Shown piece after piece: positions 52,100 to 62,349 of a DNA stretch of 64,000 nucleotides (the stretch's first letter is position 1; every line of letters starts with the position of its first letter). This DNA comes from Angiostrongylus vasorum. Lineage: Eukaryota; Nematoda; Chromadorea; Rhabditida; Metastrongylidae. Location of the stretch: the NCBI GenBank assembly GCA_018806985.1, contig JADANN010000419.1:62001-126000 (forward strand), in the 5' to 3' direction. The notes under the pieces were generated by a model. The model was not told where the DNA came from, did not search any database, and saw only the letters and a program-made list of their open reading frames with translations. The translations under genes were made by a program, and so were the position numbers.

Positions 52100-54140
52100 C
52101 AACCATAAACTGGAACTTATTCAATTCATTAGTCGGCTGTTGCGAAGATGCCGTTGTCGACAACATCTACAAAGAATACGGTCGGCTCATTCAACATCTT
52201 CACGTTAGCGCTATGAAAGCTGAGAATTCGAAAGTAACCAAGAGACGTCTGTCTCCAAAAACACTCGAGCTGATACGCCAACGTGGAATCGCACGAGCTG
52301 CAGGCAACGGCGAACTAACGTCCGAACTTGCAAAACAATGCAGACAGGCGACAGAAGAAGATCTTAAAGGGAAAAGAGCAGCAGTAATGGTCGAAGTTGC
52401 AGAGACTGGGAAAAGCAATCGCAAACACCACCGAAGCTTCGCCAATTACAAGACCAAGATAACTGCACTCCGACGCCCAGACGGAACAGTTACAGCGTCC
52501 AGGAAAGACGCTGGAGAAAATCATTCACGAATAGTACTCAGATCTCTTCGATAGCCACGTCCACCTCCCGTTATATGAAATAAAAGACGATGGATATGTT
52601 GTACCACCGGTTCTCCCTTACGAAATCCGACATGCCATTTCGTCGGTAAAAAACCGAACAGCACTAGGTTCGGACAGGATAAGATAGGAACACCTGAAAA
52701 ACCTTCCGCCACCCTCGTAAAGACACTGGCTCGGCTCTTCACACGTTACCTGTCTGAATGCACGGATACCACTAAGTGAAGGACCAGTAAGACCGCGTTA
52801 TCGTTCAAGAAGGGTGACCTACAGGATATCGGCAACTATCGCCCAATCTGCTTGCTATCTGTCGTCTGCAAACTTTTCACTTGATTCATCCTAAAGAGGC
52901 TTCGTAGAACACCGGACGAAGGACAGCCATGTGAGCAAGCAGAGTTTCGAAAAGGATTTACTACGATGGACCACATCCACACGATGACAAGGCTCAATGA
53001 AGCATCGCGAGAGAACAAAACACCGCTCTGTCTCACGTTCATCGATTTGAACAAGGCCTTTGACTCAATTGACATAGAAGCAGTCATAGAAGCCCTTGAT
53101 AGTCAAGAATTCCCTATTCGATACATAAAGATTCTTCGTTAGCTATACAAAAAATTTCACAAACAAGATTTCACCATTCCACAGCGATATTAACATTGAC
53201 GTCAAAAGCGGCGTCAGGCAGGGCGGGTCTCGCCATAATTATTCACCGCCACATTCCAGAACATCATGTGAACATTGGTATGGGATAATATGGGAGTGAA
53301 ACTCGATGGTCGGCAGTTACACCATCTTCGTTCTGATGATGACATCGTCCTTGTAACACTAAACATTAGCCAAGCGGAACGTATGCTTCCCGAGTTTGAT
53401 AAAGCCTGTGGAAAGATTGGTCTTCGACTAAATCTCACAAAAACGGTGTTCATGAGGAACGGAATGGTTACGTACGCCCCATTCACGCTCAATGGAAGAA
53501 TATCTCCGGATGCTCCAGTTGTGTCTATCAAGGTCGGAAAATCAATATAATGAACGACTTAGCTCCAGAGCTGAGCAAAAGGAAACGAGCGGACTGGGGA
53601 GCTTTCAAGAGAATCGAGGATGTAGTGAAGAGAACAAAGAACACCCTCCTCCTGCGCACCTTTTCGACTCAACGGTACTTCCTGCCCTAACGTATGCGTC
53701 AAAAACCTGGTCGCTGCGTAAGCAGGATGAAAGATCACTCAGCGTTATCGAACGCGCAGTCGACAGGACGTTGCTCGGAGTACCCCGTTTCACACAAGTA
53801 AGGGAAGGGATCCTAAGCTCCGACCCGCATCAACGATCAAAAATCAAAGGTGCCGTTCTGTACGCCAAACAATCAAAGATAAGATGGGCCGGACACGTAA
53901 TGCGTATAAACGACAACCGATGGACATGAGCCGTTAGTGACTGGATTCCTCGGGATGATAAACGCACAGCAGCACACAAGAAGACCACCGACTCGATGGT
54001 CAGAGTTCTTCATGAAAAGCCTCGAAGAAAGATATGATGCTCGACAGTCCCTAGAGCGAGTCGAACCCACTGGGCTACTCTTGCACGCGACAGGGGAAAA
54101 ATGGAAGGTTTACTGGTGCCCGCTCGAGTCATTCGACGAT
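52100..54140 (+). pseudogene. RTE copy 2 reverse transcriptase and C-terminal region
   Basis: The linker is 51,967-52,554 (SPKTLELIRQRGIARAAGNG, TEEDLKGKRAAVMVEVAETG). RT pieces: DIGNYRPICLLSVVCKLFT (52,830), LTFIDLNKAFDSIDIEAVIE (53,035), SGVRQGGS near 53,210, LHHLRSDDDIVLVTLNISQA (53,320) and ACGKIGLRLNLTKTVFMRNG. The C-terminus at 53,492-53,929 has DERSLSVIERAVDRTLLGVP and KIRWAGHVMRINDNRWT. Stops at 52,552, 52,686, 52,883 and elsewhere. The copy is long but dead. Confidence 0.82.
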
Positions 54141-54182
54141 CAACTGGACCACAGGTGATACAGGTGATATATGTGTATAGGA

Positions 54183-54185
<3 letters not shown>

Positions 54186-54222
<37 letters not shown>
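54186..54222. repeat. TA microsatellite
   Basis: About 18 TA units directly after the RTE 3' tail, possibly grown from it. Confidence 0.9.
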
Positions 54223-54229
54223 GTTAATC

Positions 54230-54560
54230 AAAAGCAAATCCAGGTGGAATCTGTGAGACGGGGAAACGCATTCTTTCTGGTTAGTATTTCACAAGAATCA
54301 TTTTGTCGGAAGAACTCATTTGTGGGCCGTATATCCTAAAATACGACGCTTAGATATATAACATCGATATGAGGAATTAAGCTATCGAAAAGAACTTTAT
54401 GCATGTTAATAGGTTTTAGTTGTATTCTCAACGTCAGTAGAACAACAAGTTATTTCTGGAAAGCACTGGACATCATTGAATGATGCCTTTGACACTTACT
54501 GCCTTAAAATTCTGTTGTTGTTTTGAAAATACCGGTAAGTATATTTGTTTCATACCCTAT
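54230..54560. other. No feature recognised
   Basis: No match to other parts of the window and no convincing frame. Confidence 0.45.
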
Positions 54561-54569
54561 AATTTTCGC

Positions 54570-54985
54570 AATTTCCCAAATCGCTCTTCTGAAAAGATTA
54601 GGTCTTCCACGGACGAGGTCGAATCAATGGCACTGGCAGGAGTAACTGACTTAGCTTATCGTCTTACGGCACTTTGCACAAAGCTCCTCAATGTTCTCAT
54701 TCAGAACGTGATGTCGTTGCCTCATCTGGCAACTATAACCTGCAAATGTGTACCTTGATGCTGTGGTCTCTGTGTCAAGATTGTCGTTCACAATTTCTCG
54801 AACGTGCAAGAGTGACATCTATAGATCACTTAGTTCTCAGCTGGTCGACGGTACAAAACAAATCCACTTTCTGAACGTTAGTTCTACAACTAATACAGCA
54901 TTGACAATTCGAAGCTTCTATTATCGTCTTGGCACCGCCGCAACTACTGCATGCTTGTTAGGTTAGAAATAAGCTTTAAAATGCT
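54570..54985 (-). repeat. M-family repeat, diverged
   Basis: Matches 471-690 and 17,290-17,520 in the order TTTCTCGAACGTGCAAGAG..., CTGGTCGACG..., TTCTATTATCGTCTTGGCACCG, ACTGCATGCTTGTTAGG. It runs directly into the tRNA-like head at 54,986, as in the other M copies. Confidence 0.45.
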
Positions 54986-55440
54986 GTGCGGGGGTATTGT
55001 AGCGCAGTGGTAGAGATGCCGCTGTTCACGAACATAGTGCTTGGTTCGACCACACCACACGCTTACCAAGCACCCTATCACTACGGTTAGAGTAAATTGC
55101 TATAGGACTTCTTTGGGGATAGTTCACTCCTGGCGATCCAGTAGAGGACGCTCTAGCCCTGCTAATCCACGTCTCCAGCGACATGCACTGAACCAGCATT
55201 CAAGGACATTCAAAAGAAGAGAAGAACCGGCAGGGAGGCAACCGAAACCACACGTGAGAAGTTCGAGAAACTTCGTTGATGGATGCGAGGAAACGAAATG
55301 AGTTGAAGAAGTAATGGGGTTCTCACAATAGATGGGAAGATGGGTGGAGTAGAGAAATGTAATCATCGTAAAATTTGCTTCCAATCTTCGTAACAACAAA
55401 TACGGCTGTTTTTTTTTGTATAAAGCAGACTATCGAACAT
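54986..55440 (+). mobile_element. SINE-like repeat with tRNA-like head (best copy)
   Basis: The head 54,986-55,062 has TAGCGCAGTGGTAGAGATGC (A box) and GGTTCGACCAC (B box) at tRNA spacing. The acceptor and T stems do not pair well, so it is tRNA-derived, not a tRNA gene. The body to 55,440 aligns with 766-1,140. It ends in a T-rich run near 55,410. Confidence 0.6.
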
Positions 55441-56395
55441 TACCAAAGAGAGGTGGACTGCAGATATCGTTCTTTATTAAGGCAAATGAAGACGCAATGC
55501 TGCATCCCTCGCATTTCAGTAGGCATTGCCATGCTCCAACTAAATGTCACGATTGCTAACAACCGATAGCATATGTGGTAACAGGCTGGTGTTTGCTCAT
55601 CGATGGAATACGGTATGCTAAACGTCAAGTCGCCATGATTCACTTTAATAAAGAATTTCCCCGCTTCTGCAATTTCTGCAACAAGGAAGTGCTTATGGCT
55701 AGACTGCACGTCAGAATTGGAAACTTGAGCGATAAAAAACGACTTGAGAAACGATTCGAGAGAAAATCACATAGAAAAAAATGCAATAAAATGGTGTGAA
55801 ACAGGAAGTAATATTATATCCTAAGTGGAAACGTTTTTCACTGATTTGAGCATTGGCTTCAATCGTCGTTGTCTCCTTTAGTAGTGGGTAGGAAAACTTG
55901 TACATACAGCTGCTAGCAAATGAAAACGCGAGTAAAAGCTGGATTTCTCAACAATCTGTGAAGAAACCAATGGCAAATCAAAGTGCCTCATACATGCGAA
56001 TAAACGAAAAAAATAAGTTACACAAAATGAAGGAATTACGAAGAAATGTGAATTCAGCACTGTATCGGTCCAGTTGGTTTGAAAACTCTCAATTTTGTTC
56101 CATTTTAACAAAGCGTTAAATGTTATAAGTTCCGATTTTTCGATAAAAATATAGTTGCTGAAGGTCGTTAAGACGTAAAGACTGAAGAGGAGAATGAAGG
56201 TGCTGAACTGCTCCATCATGACTGAAACAATGAACATCAAGTGGAAGGACTAACAGTCACCGCTGGTTCTTCGTGGTCAACTTGCACATTTTAGTAAACC
56301 TGCGGTAAAACTACCTCGTTCTGCCTTTCTATGACGAAAATACTCGAATCCACAATATCGTAGGAGTCATACTGCGTATTGATTAGTGGGAATAC
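55440..56395 (-). repeat. X-family repeat, distal half (minus strand)
   Basis: Contains the terminal block (55,440-55,709; VAEIAEAGKFFIKVNHGDLT) and the 120-residue frame 55,878-56,240 (MMFIVSVMMEQFSTFILLFS..., with LTTFSNYIFIEKSELITFNA). The latter's end corresponds to VANSEVITFNS in the arms. Unlike the arms, this copy has no PLE piece between the two parts, so it shows the empty X site. Confidence 0.5.
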
Positions 56396-56789
56396 TTGAT
56401 ACTTACTTAATGGAACGGCCCGTCATCATATGTTGTGCGGGCCCCAGCAAAATCACCATTTTTCGGAGATTTGCTGGTTAAGCTATTGTGGTTCCCTGGA
56501 ATCTCGAGGACAGCCTGGCCAAAGTCTGTACTAGGTCATCACCACGACAGGCAGTCGCAGCTCTTGTGGGTCAGAGGGAAATTTACCACCATGCGACTTT
56601 GATACCAAGACGGTGGTGGATCCTGGTATTGGTTTACTCTTAGCTAGGCTTCATGATGGAAACGCCGGGCTCCTTCTCAGCTCGGGAGACCGTCCCAGGA
56701 GATGAATCCCTTGCTGTACATCGCAGTCCGACACCCAGGAACACCTCCCAGCCACGATGAGGCGCTAAACCGTTGGGAGGGATTATTGG
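56396..56789. mobile_element. Insertion with 8-bp target duplication
   Basis: About 395 bases flanked by TGGGAATA on both sides (56,386-56,395 and 56,785-56,794), inserted in X. The X copy at 49,344 has a single GGGAATA and no insert. Half of the element recurs at 2,645-2,870. The 8-bp duplication would fit a hAT-type non-autonomous DNA element. I could not find convincing terminal inverted repeats, so the class is open. Confidence 0.65.
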
Positions 56790-57285
56790 GAATAGGATCT
56801 GAAAAGAACAACTGGACAAAATTATGGAGTAATAGTGCGCCAAATTTCTTTTGCCGATGAACGAGGACTCCTCTTATACGAAATCTGTCAAGAAGACCAT
56901 TTCACCCACAAGTTCCATTCCAACATTGAAACTCTACATCATCATTTGTTTTAAAAAACGCCCTCTTTGTTAAAAAACTGGATGTTTAGCGAACGAAGCC
57001 AATTCTATCATGTCGCTGTTCAAATTTTCCGGCGTCACGACGCTTCCTGGTTATGACACATATTTTGCCGACGTGGAAAGGAAATAAAAAACTGCTCACT
57101 GTTTCTTTCTCTGCGACATCTAAAAACGGCGTATAAAAAGGTGACTAAGAAAGTGATTGCTCATAGTCGTCCTTATTCCATTCCTGAACAGAACACTGTT
57201 TTTTTGCGTTTCCTACTCTTCCGCCTTTTCTGATAATGAAAATGTGCCATAGCCCCTCATTCACGTTGTTCAATAATGACTTTTA
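56790..57285 (-). repeat. X-family repeat, proximal half (minus strand)
   Basis: Minus-strand match to 49,350-49,830 inverted, and to 2,960-3,060 and 32,160-32,400 in plus orientation. Landmarks are TTCAGGAATGG, TTTTTATACGCCGTTTTTAG and CCACGTCGGCAAAATA. Confidence 0.5.
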
Positions 57286-57539
57286 GAGCAACTTGGATAC
57301 TTGGATGGCCCGTCTTCACTGAATGTGCAGGACCCAGCATATTTACTTATATATCATAATATCTGCAGCATCGCTTTTTCAATTACACATGGAGGTGACC
57401 TGTAACTGTGAACCTTTCCCAAAAGGTGTGCAGTTTTTCTTCAACCACACTTGCCTTGATTCAGATAAAAACAAGCGTCTTTGCGTTGGAGAATGATTTA
57501 CGTTAGAAGTTCTATTCTGGAGTGTTGTGTGGAAAAGAA

Positions 57540-58335
57540 AATATTGAAAGGACTAAATTTAATGCCACGACAGAACTGTGATATCAAGCCGAAGTTAAAC
57601 ATAGTGAATGCCTTACTGGATATTCTTCACAGAACACTTCATTTTAGGTGACAGTGACGAAAACTCCGAAGAAATTTGTCGCAAACGGGCCTGATGACAG
57701 GCGACGGGCTACTCTGTTCAGGACACCCTGCCACATTGCCCTCGACCAGTTTGCGATGATGACATTGTTGGTCTCAAAATAATATTCTCCTTGAGGTAAA
57801 TAATGGTCAATGAAGAAGCAGGTAAAAGACTTGTAGTGGCCGTTTAATATGCCCAAGTCCCTGATTCAATTCAGACCAAACCAAAAAAGCTCCTACTCGC
57901 CCGGCGGCGGTAAACTGGTCTAGACTTCTCTGGGACTAGATCGCTCCTTACAACCTATAAAGACTATCTACTATAGGGACCAACAAAGTGACCAACATTT
58001 AACGGCATTCACAAAGAACACTAAAAACCTCAGGCGGCGGAGGAAGCCCCATGCAAATTCGGAAATCTTCGACGACGTATGCCAGGGCACAAATCAAATG
58101 GAAGAATGGATGGGATATGCACAATTTCTGCCATTTCGGGACTTCTAGGAAAAATCTGATATCTAGCAAACCACTTTACTGTAAAATTTCCAGAAATCAC
58201 CAAGTGTTGCGGGGCAATGGGATATACACTATTTGCCAATGTGACCCCACTCTTATCCGTCAGAGATAGCTTCGTTACTGTTTCCGAGCATGAAGCGGTG
58301 ACTGCCCATATATGGTGTGACTGCAAAAAGATTTA
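57540..58335 (+). repeat. Cassette K, copy 2
   Basis: Block 1 (57,650-57,780) reads VTVTKTPKKFVANGPDDRRR followed by ATLFRTPCHIALDQFAMMTL. Block 2 (58,051-58,269) reads CQGTNQMEEWMGYAQF across a frame change and then MHNFCHFGTSRKNLISSKPL, KISRNHQVLRGNGIYTICQC. The upstream 100 bases (from GACTAAATTTAATGCCACG at 57,549) also match the minus-strand copy near 62,360. The element is therefore at least 0.8 kb. Blocks could be exons; 57,870-58,030 between them is less conserved. Confidence 0.55.
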
Positions 58336-58404
58336 TTAAGTTATTACAGAATGAGCATAATATGATGCTTTGAAATTTTTAACCATATGAGGTGAAGAAT
58401 TGGA

Positions 58405-58407
<3 letters not shown>

Positions 58408-58447
<40 letters not shown>
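58408..58447. repeat. TA microsatellite
   Basis: About 19 TA units. Confidence 0.9.
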
Positions 58448-58449
<2 letters not shown>

Positions 58450-58453
<4 letters not shown>

Positions 58454-59490
58454 CCCCGTGCCTACTTGCTCCACCAAGCCTTCCTTCAGCAGAAAGAAAT
58501 TGCGCTATGTGCATCGATGTTTTTTAAGCACTATTGGAGATTGGAACTACTAGGAAAGGCTGCAGAATATTGCTTTTTTTAGGTATTTGTTTCCAAATAG
58601 GTAATTCCAGATTACCTGCTGGGCTCGCCTATTTGCGTCATCGATCGATCAAGCTCTCCACGGTTTCCCTGTGTCCAGAGACTTAACAATGCCACTTAGC
58701 GATAAAGGAAATCTCATTCGGGCCGAACATACGATGTAGTTCATCCATTTAATTTTTTATATCCACAACTCGCTAAATTATAATAAACGTCATCAAAGAG
58801 CCAATACCCGGAATCGTTACCATCTTGGTGTCAACCTAGTCGCAAATTAGCAAAGCTCTTTGGAATCCACAGGTGCCGACGATACTTTGTTATGAATGAT
58901 CTGGCAGTGAAATGAAGCAGCTCAGCTAGCAATAGGACAGCTTTAGTGCGTTGCACAGCAGGCGTCCCCTCCAACGTCTCAGGTAGTGAGACAACAAGCC
59001 GGATTAGATTTTTGTGTCATAGGATGTCATTGAAACCGACTAACAAAAGTACATCCTAACATGCTCGGTTCTTGTTGAGAAACAAGAGTACCAAAACGGT
59101 CTCTCCAAAAACATGTTATTGTTATCTTTCGTGGTCCCTTGATGTTTACTTATTCCTCACGATCTCCTCACAGCAAACTGATGAGGAAATGGCACGACGT
59201 AGCCAATTATTTTATAGGATCCTCGTAATTTAGTAAAGAAGAGTTTCTGTCACGGAATTTCGATGATGTGTGTTTGTCGTTCACTTAGCCGTTAACCTCC
59301 AATTGAACACATGGGGATGCCTTTATCTCGTATGCTCTTCCTCTGTGCTCAGCTACCCTACCAAGAAGAACCGTGTTTATCAACTGCTTTACTGCATCTG
59401 TGCTGGTGTGCATTGTGAGTCAATAGCAACTACGACCTACATGGGCAACACAATAGATCAATAGGGTGGCGAACCAAGATTGTAGTCCAC
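58450..59490. other. No feature recognised
   Basis: No repeat shared with the rest of the window and no frame longer than 64 residues. The frame at 59,270-59,464 has no support. Confidence 0.5.
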
Positions 59491-59494
59491 GAAA

Positions 59495-59610
59495 CTATTT
59501 AAACGCTTCTGGAGAAGGCGGTACGACGCTTAATGAAGTAGAATGCTAGGCGCATTCCTCAGGTGTTGATCAACGCCGAGAGTTTTGTTTCTTCTTATTT
59601 TATTATACTA
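59495..59610 (+). mobile_element. SINE tail fragment
   Basis: CGACGCTTAATGAAGTAGAATGC and GGCGCATTCCTCAGGTGTTGATCAACGCCGAGAG match the SINE 3' part at 180-250 (inverted) and 11,840-11,890. Confidence 0.6.
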
Positions 59611-59619
59611 ATATGTATA

Positions 59620-60760
59620 TACTACTTACTTGCTTGAATACTTAGACGGTCCTTCTTCATGAGTTATGTGGGCCCCAACGCATCTGCCATTCGTTTCTTT
59701 CTTCGTCTCATAATGTGATCTAAAACAACTGCAGCTGAGAGCCCAGCCGACTAACTTTGGTTACGAACATGCACGCACAACGTGTAGGTGGTCGTTCCTA
59801 ACGAAGCCTCTCGTAAGGTCCATTCTACAGTTCTTTTCGTCAATCTGTCGTCCATTCTTCTCATTATGTGACCCGCCCATCTTTGTTTCGCCATCGATCT
59901 ATATTCCAGCTACATATTGATAGTGTCCGCTATAATTCGGCACCCATCGCTCAAGCGCTCTGTGAGTAGTGCAAAGCATTCTTGATGTCGTTTAATTATC
60001 AACCCACGTCTCTTCAGGATAACAGAGCTCTGAGAGGGCCGTCGAATCGAAACAGTGAGCGCGGATTTTCGGGTCTACCAACTGGTCGGTGGCCTCTTTG
60101 AAATGCCCGAATGCAGATCATGTTGCTGTCCTCCCTGTCTAGTTTCTCTTTCATGTTCATGTTCATGTTGTCTTCCATGTTCACTGATCGCCCAATTCAT
60201 GCGCAAGATTGGTCTTTACAATCAGAGAGCGATCTGGTTCAATTTTCTCGCCTTCGCACCATGCACTTTTCATGAACTGGGTTTCCTTCTGATTTATGCA
60301 TAGTACGGTCTTTTTCCCGCTTTATTGGGATGATTGACCATCGTCTCTGCTTCGCTGGTACTTCTTGAAAAGATGGCAACGTCTTCAACGAAACGAAGAT
60401 ATGATAAGAATTTTTCATCAATACGTATGGATTTCTCGCGTCGATCGAGTGACTTCATTATGCACTGAAGCCCAGCACTAAACAGCTTTGGCGATATCGT
60501 GTCGTGTTGCCGAACTCCTTTTCCTACGGGTATGGTAAGAGGTCGATGAAGAAGCTGTATTTTCGTAGTGCAGTTCCGATAACAGTCAAGCAGAGTTCTT
60601 GTGTAGGATGGGTCCACTCCTTGATCGACGGGGTCTGATAAGATTGCATTCTTTTCAGCACTGTTTTCTTTTTCTTTTTTCTCTTGGTCGACAAAGGTTA
60701 GGAGTAGGCCCAGGCGGTGTTCCCTTCAAACTTTCATGAACGTAGACAGGGTTGGTTCAT
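59620..60760 (-). mobile_element. RTE-like LINE of a second lineage, 3' part
   Basis: The minus-strand RT frame (60,294-60,617) reads YTRTLLDCYRNCTTKIQLLH, GVRQHDTISPKLFSA, and LSYLRFVEDVAIFSRSTSEA in the catalytic position, where FADD has become FVED. The downstream C-terminal part (60,290-59,850) is visible only in mixed frames (for example RWAGHIMRR..DR and ALERCL near 59,880-59,960). The sequence is clearly distinct from the RTE at 8-11 kb and 51-54 kb. Dead copy. Confidence 0.75.
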
Positions 60761-60984
60761 GCAGCAAAATTCTTTTCGAAATCCTTCTTGCTCCACTGAT
60801 TGTTCCTCGCCCAATATCTTTTATATGCGTGAGAGGAGAATCTTTGTGAAGCGCTAGTAGAGTACAATCAACAGTGTGCAACCAAAACAATGTTAATCAG
60901 TTGTATGCGCAGCGTTAGTTATTTACAGACCATGGTATGGGACTCGTACGCGCCACCATGCTCGAATTAAACCACCACCATCCA

Positions 60985-61075
60985 CGACGATTGCGAGGGC
61001 GAAAGAAACGAGCGGCAGATGTGCTGGGGTCTGCACAACTCGTGAAGACGGACCGTTCAATTATCCAAGTAAGTA
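60985..61075 (-). repeat. Short interspersed repeat
   Basis: On the minus strand, CTACTTACTTGGATAATTGAACGG..., AGTTGTGCAGACCCCAGCACATCTGCCGCTCGTTTCTTTC matches 59,622-59,705 in plus orientation. The two copies flank the second-lineage RTE in inverted orientation. Weaker relatives of the first half lie at 17,680, 49,885, 56,410 and 57,300. Confidence 0.5.
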
Positions 61076-61334
61076 GTTAATAAATATCTTTTTTTAATAA
61101 ATATCTTTTTTATTTCTTTTATGTGGCCCTTCTTCAAGTCTACTTTGGGATACCAGCGTTTCTCACATTCAATTTATTTCTTTGCATCCACCATCTACGA
61201 AGACCTTCCAACTTTTACGTGTAGTTTCGGTTGCTGATTGAGGAAATTTCATTCCATCTTGAATGTCGTAGAATACTGTCGAACAATTCTTCTTGGAATC
61301 TGAGATAGTTGGGCTGGGACTTTTCTAATTAGAT

Positions 61335-61480
61335 TGCAGAGAGTGATATTCTTCACAGACGAGTCCGATAGCAAATTCCCGACCCCGGAGGGATGAGAGG
61401 CTTGGTTGGCCGGTAGCGGAATCGAACTAGCACCATGCTCGTAATGATGGGCCTCATTAGCACTGTGCTAACCGCTCTCT
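61335..61480 (-). mobile_element. tRNA-derived SINE head
   Basis: On the minus strand, GAGCGGTTAGCACAGTGCTAATG (A-box-like, 61,478-61,456) and AGTTCGATTCCGC (B box, 61,428-61,416) are followed by the SINE core (CCAAGCCTCTCATCCCTCCG, GGGTCGGGAATTTGCTA). This is the clearest Pol III promoter of the CTTGGT-core SINE type in the window. The tail is missing. Confidence 0.65.
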
Positions 61481-61481
61481 A

Positions 61482-61504
61482 TATATATATATATATATAT
61501 ATAA
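61482..61504. repeat. TA microsatellite
   Basis: About 11 TA units next to the SINE head. Confidence 0.9.
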
Positions 61505-61545
61505 AATCCAATTTTTCGCTTCATATAGTCAAAAATTTCGGAAAG

Positions 61546-62345
61546 TTATATCTCACTGACTCGACAGTAATCTAATACATCTTCTAGCAGTAGAAGCGAG
61601 ACATGTGGAATCATTGCTTCACACTCGGCGACACAGTGACGAGCCTCTGTGTCACGAATAACTGCAAGATCGCTATCGCAGTAAGTACAGGACCCATTCT
61701 CGCGGAACACTTGATGATTTCTGGAAGTCTTACGCTCGAGTAGCTTGTACATCAAATATTTCCCAGAGGAACCGAAATGACAGAAATTGTGCATATCCCA
61801 GCCATTCTTTCATTTGATTTGTGCCCTGGCATACAATATCGAAGATTTTCGAATTCGCGTAGGGATTCTTGCGCCGCCTGAGATTTTTACTGTTTGTTGT
61901 GAATGTTATTAAATGTTGCTCAGTTTGGGATTTTCTGGAGCCGACAACCTTCACAGGTTGTAGGGAGCGCTCTGGTTCCAGACAAGTCCGAGCCAATTTG
62001 CCGAGGCTGGGCGAGTGACAGCACTTTTGATCTGGCCTGAATTTAACCAGGGTCTTGCGCGTATTGAACGACCACTAGCAGTGTTCTACGTGCACCTTTA
62101 TTCAGAATTTCTGCCTCATTGAGGACAATGTTTTCAGACCACCAATGTCATAGTCGCTAACTGGTCGAGGGCAATGTGGTAGGATGTTCTGAACAAAGTA
62201 CCCCGCCGCCTTTCATCAGGCCCGTTTGCAACGAATTTCTTCGGAGCTTTCGTCACTATCACCTAAACGTTAAGTGTTATGTGAAACATATCCAGTAAAG
62301 TATTCATTAAATTGAGGTTCGGCGTGACATCATAGTTCTGCCGTG
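61546..62345 (-). repeat. Cassette K, copy 3 (minus strand)
   Basis: Block 1 (62,265-62,140) reads VIVTKAPKKFVANGPDERRR with GVLCSEHPTTLPSTS-type continuation after a frame change. Block 2 comprises two frames of 88 (61,730-61,996; TTNSKNLRRRKNPYANSKIF, QGTNQMKEWLGYAQFL) and 82 residues (61,546-61,794; NFCHFGSSGKYLMYKLLERK, FRENGSCTYCDSDLAVIRD, HCVAECEAMIPH), overlapping at a +1 shift near 61,780. The two frames together look like one conserved exon with cysteine pairs C-x2-C and C-x3-C. Protein family unknown. Confidence 0.55.
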
Positions 62346-62349
62346 GCCT

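Larger units (their letters stand above)
51205..54175 (+). mobile_element. RTE-clade LINE, copy 2 (near full length)
   Basis: About 3 kb: 5' region (51,205-51,400), endonuclease, linker, RT, C-terminal region and a tail GGTGATACAGGTGATATATG leading into a TA repeat. It lies in the sense direction just inside an intron of the secreted-family gene. Many frame breaks. Catalytic changes are visible: the endonuclease SDHR is SDDR (52,014) and the RT FADD is SDDD (53,333). It could not be active. Confidence 0.9.

Noticed and set aside
54010..54237. 75-residue minus-strand frame with a YI repeat
   Set aside because: The tyrosine-isoleucine run is translation of the TA microsatellite and the rest is antisense to the RTE 3' end.
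54986..55062. Functional tRNA gene
   Set aside because: A and B boxes are present but acceptor and T stems do not pair, and the same head occurs in other repeat copies, so it is a SINE-type promoter.
60055..60303. 82-residue plus-strand frame with cysteine clusters
   Set aside because: It lies antisense to the C-terminal part of the second-lineage RTE; the cysteine-rich stretch comes from short repeats (CATGTTCATGTT).
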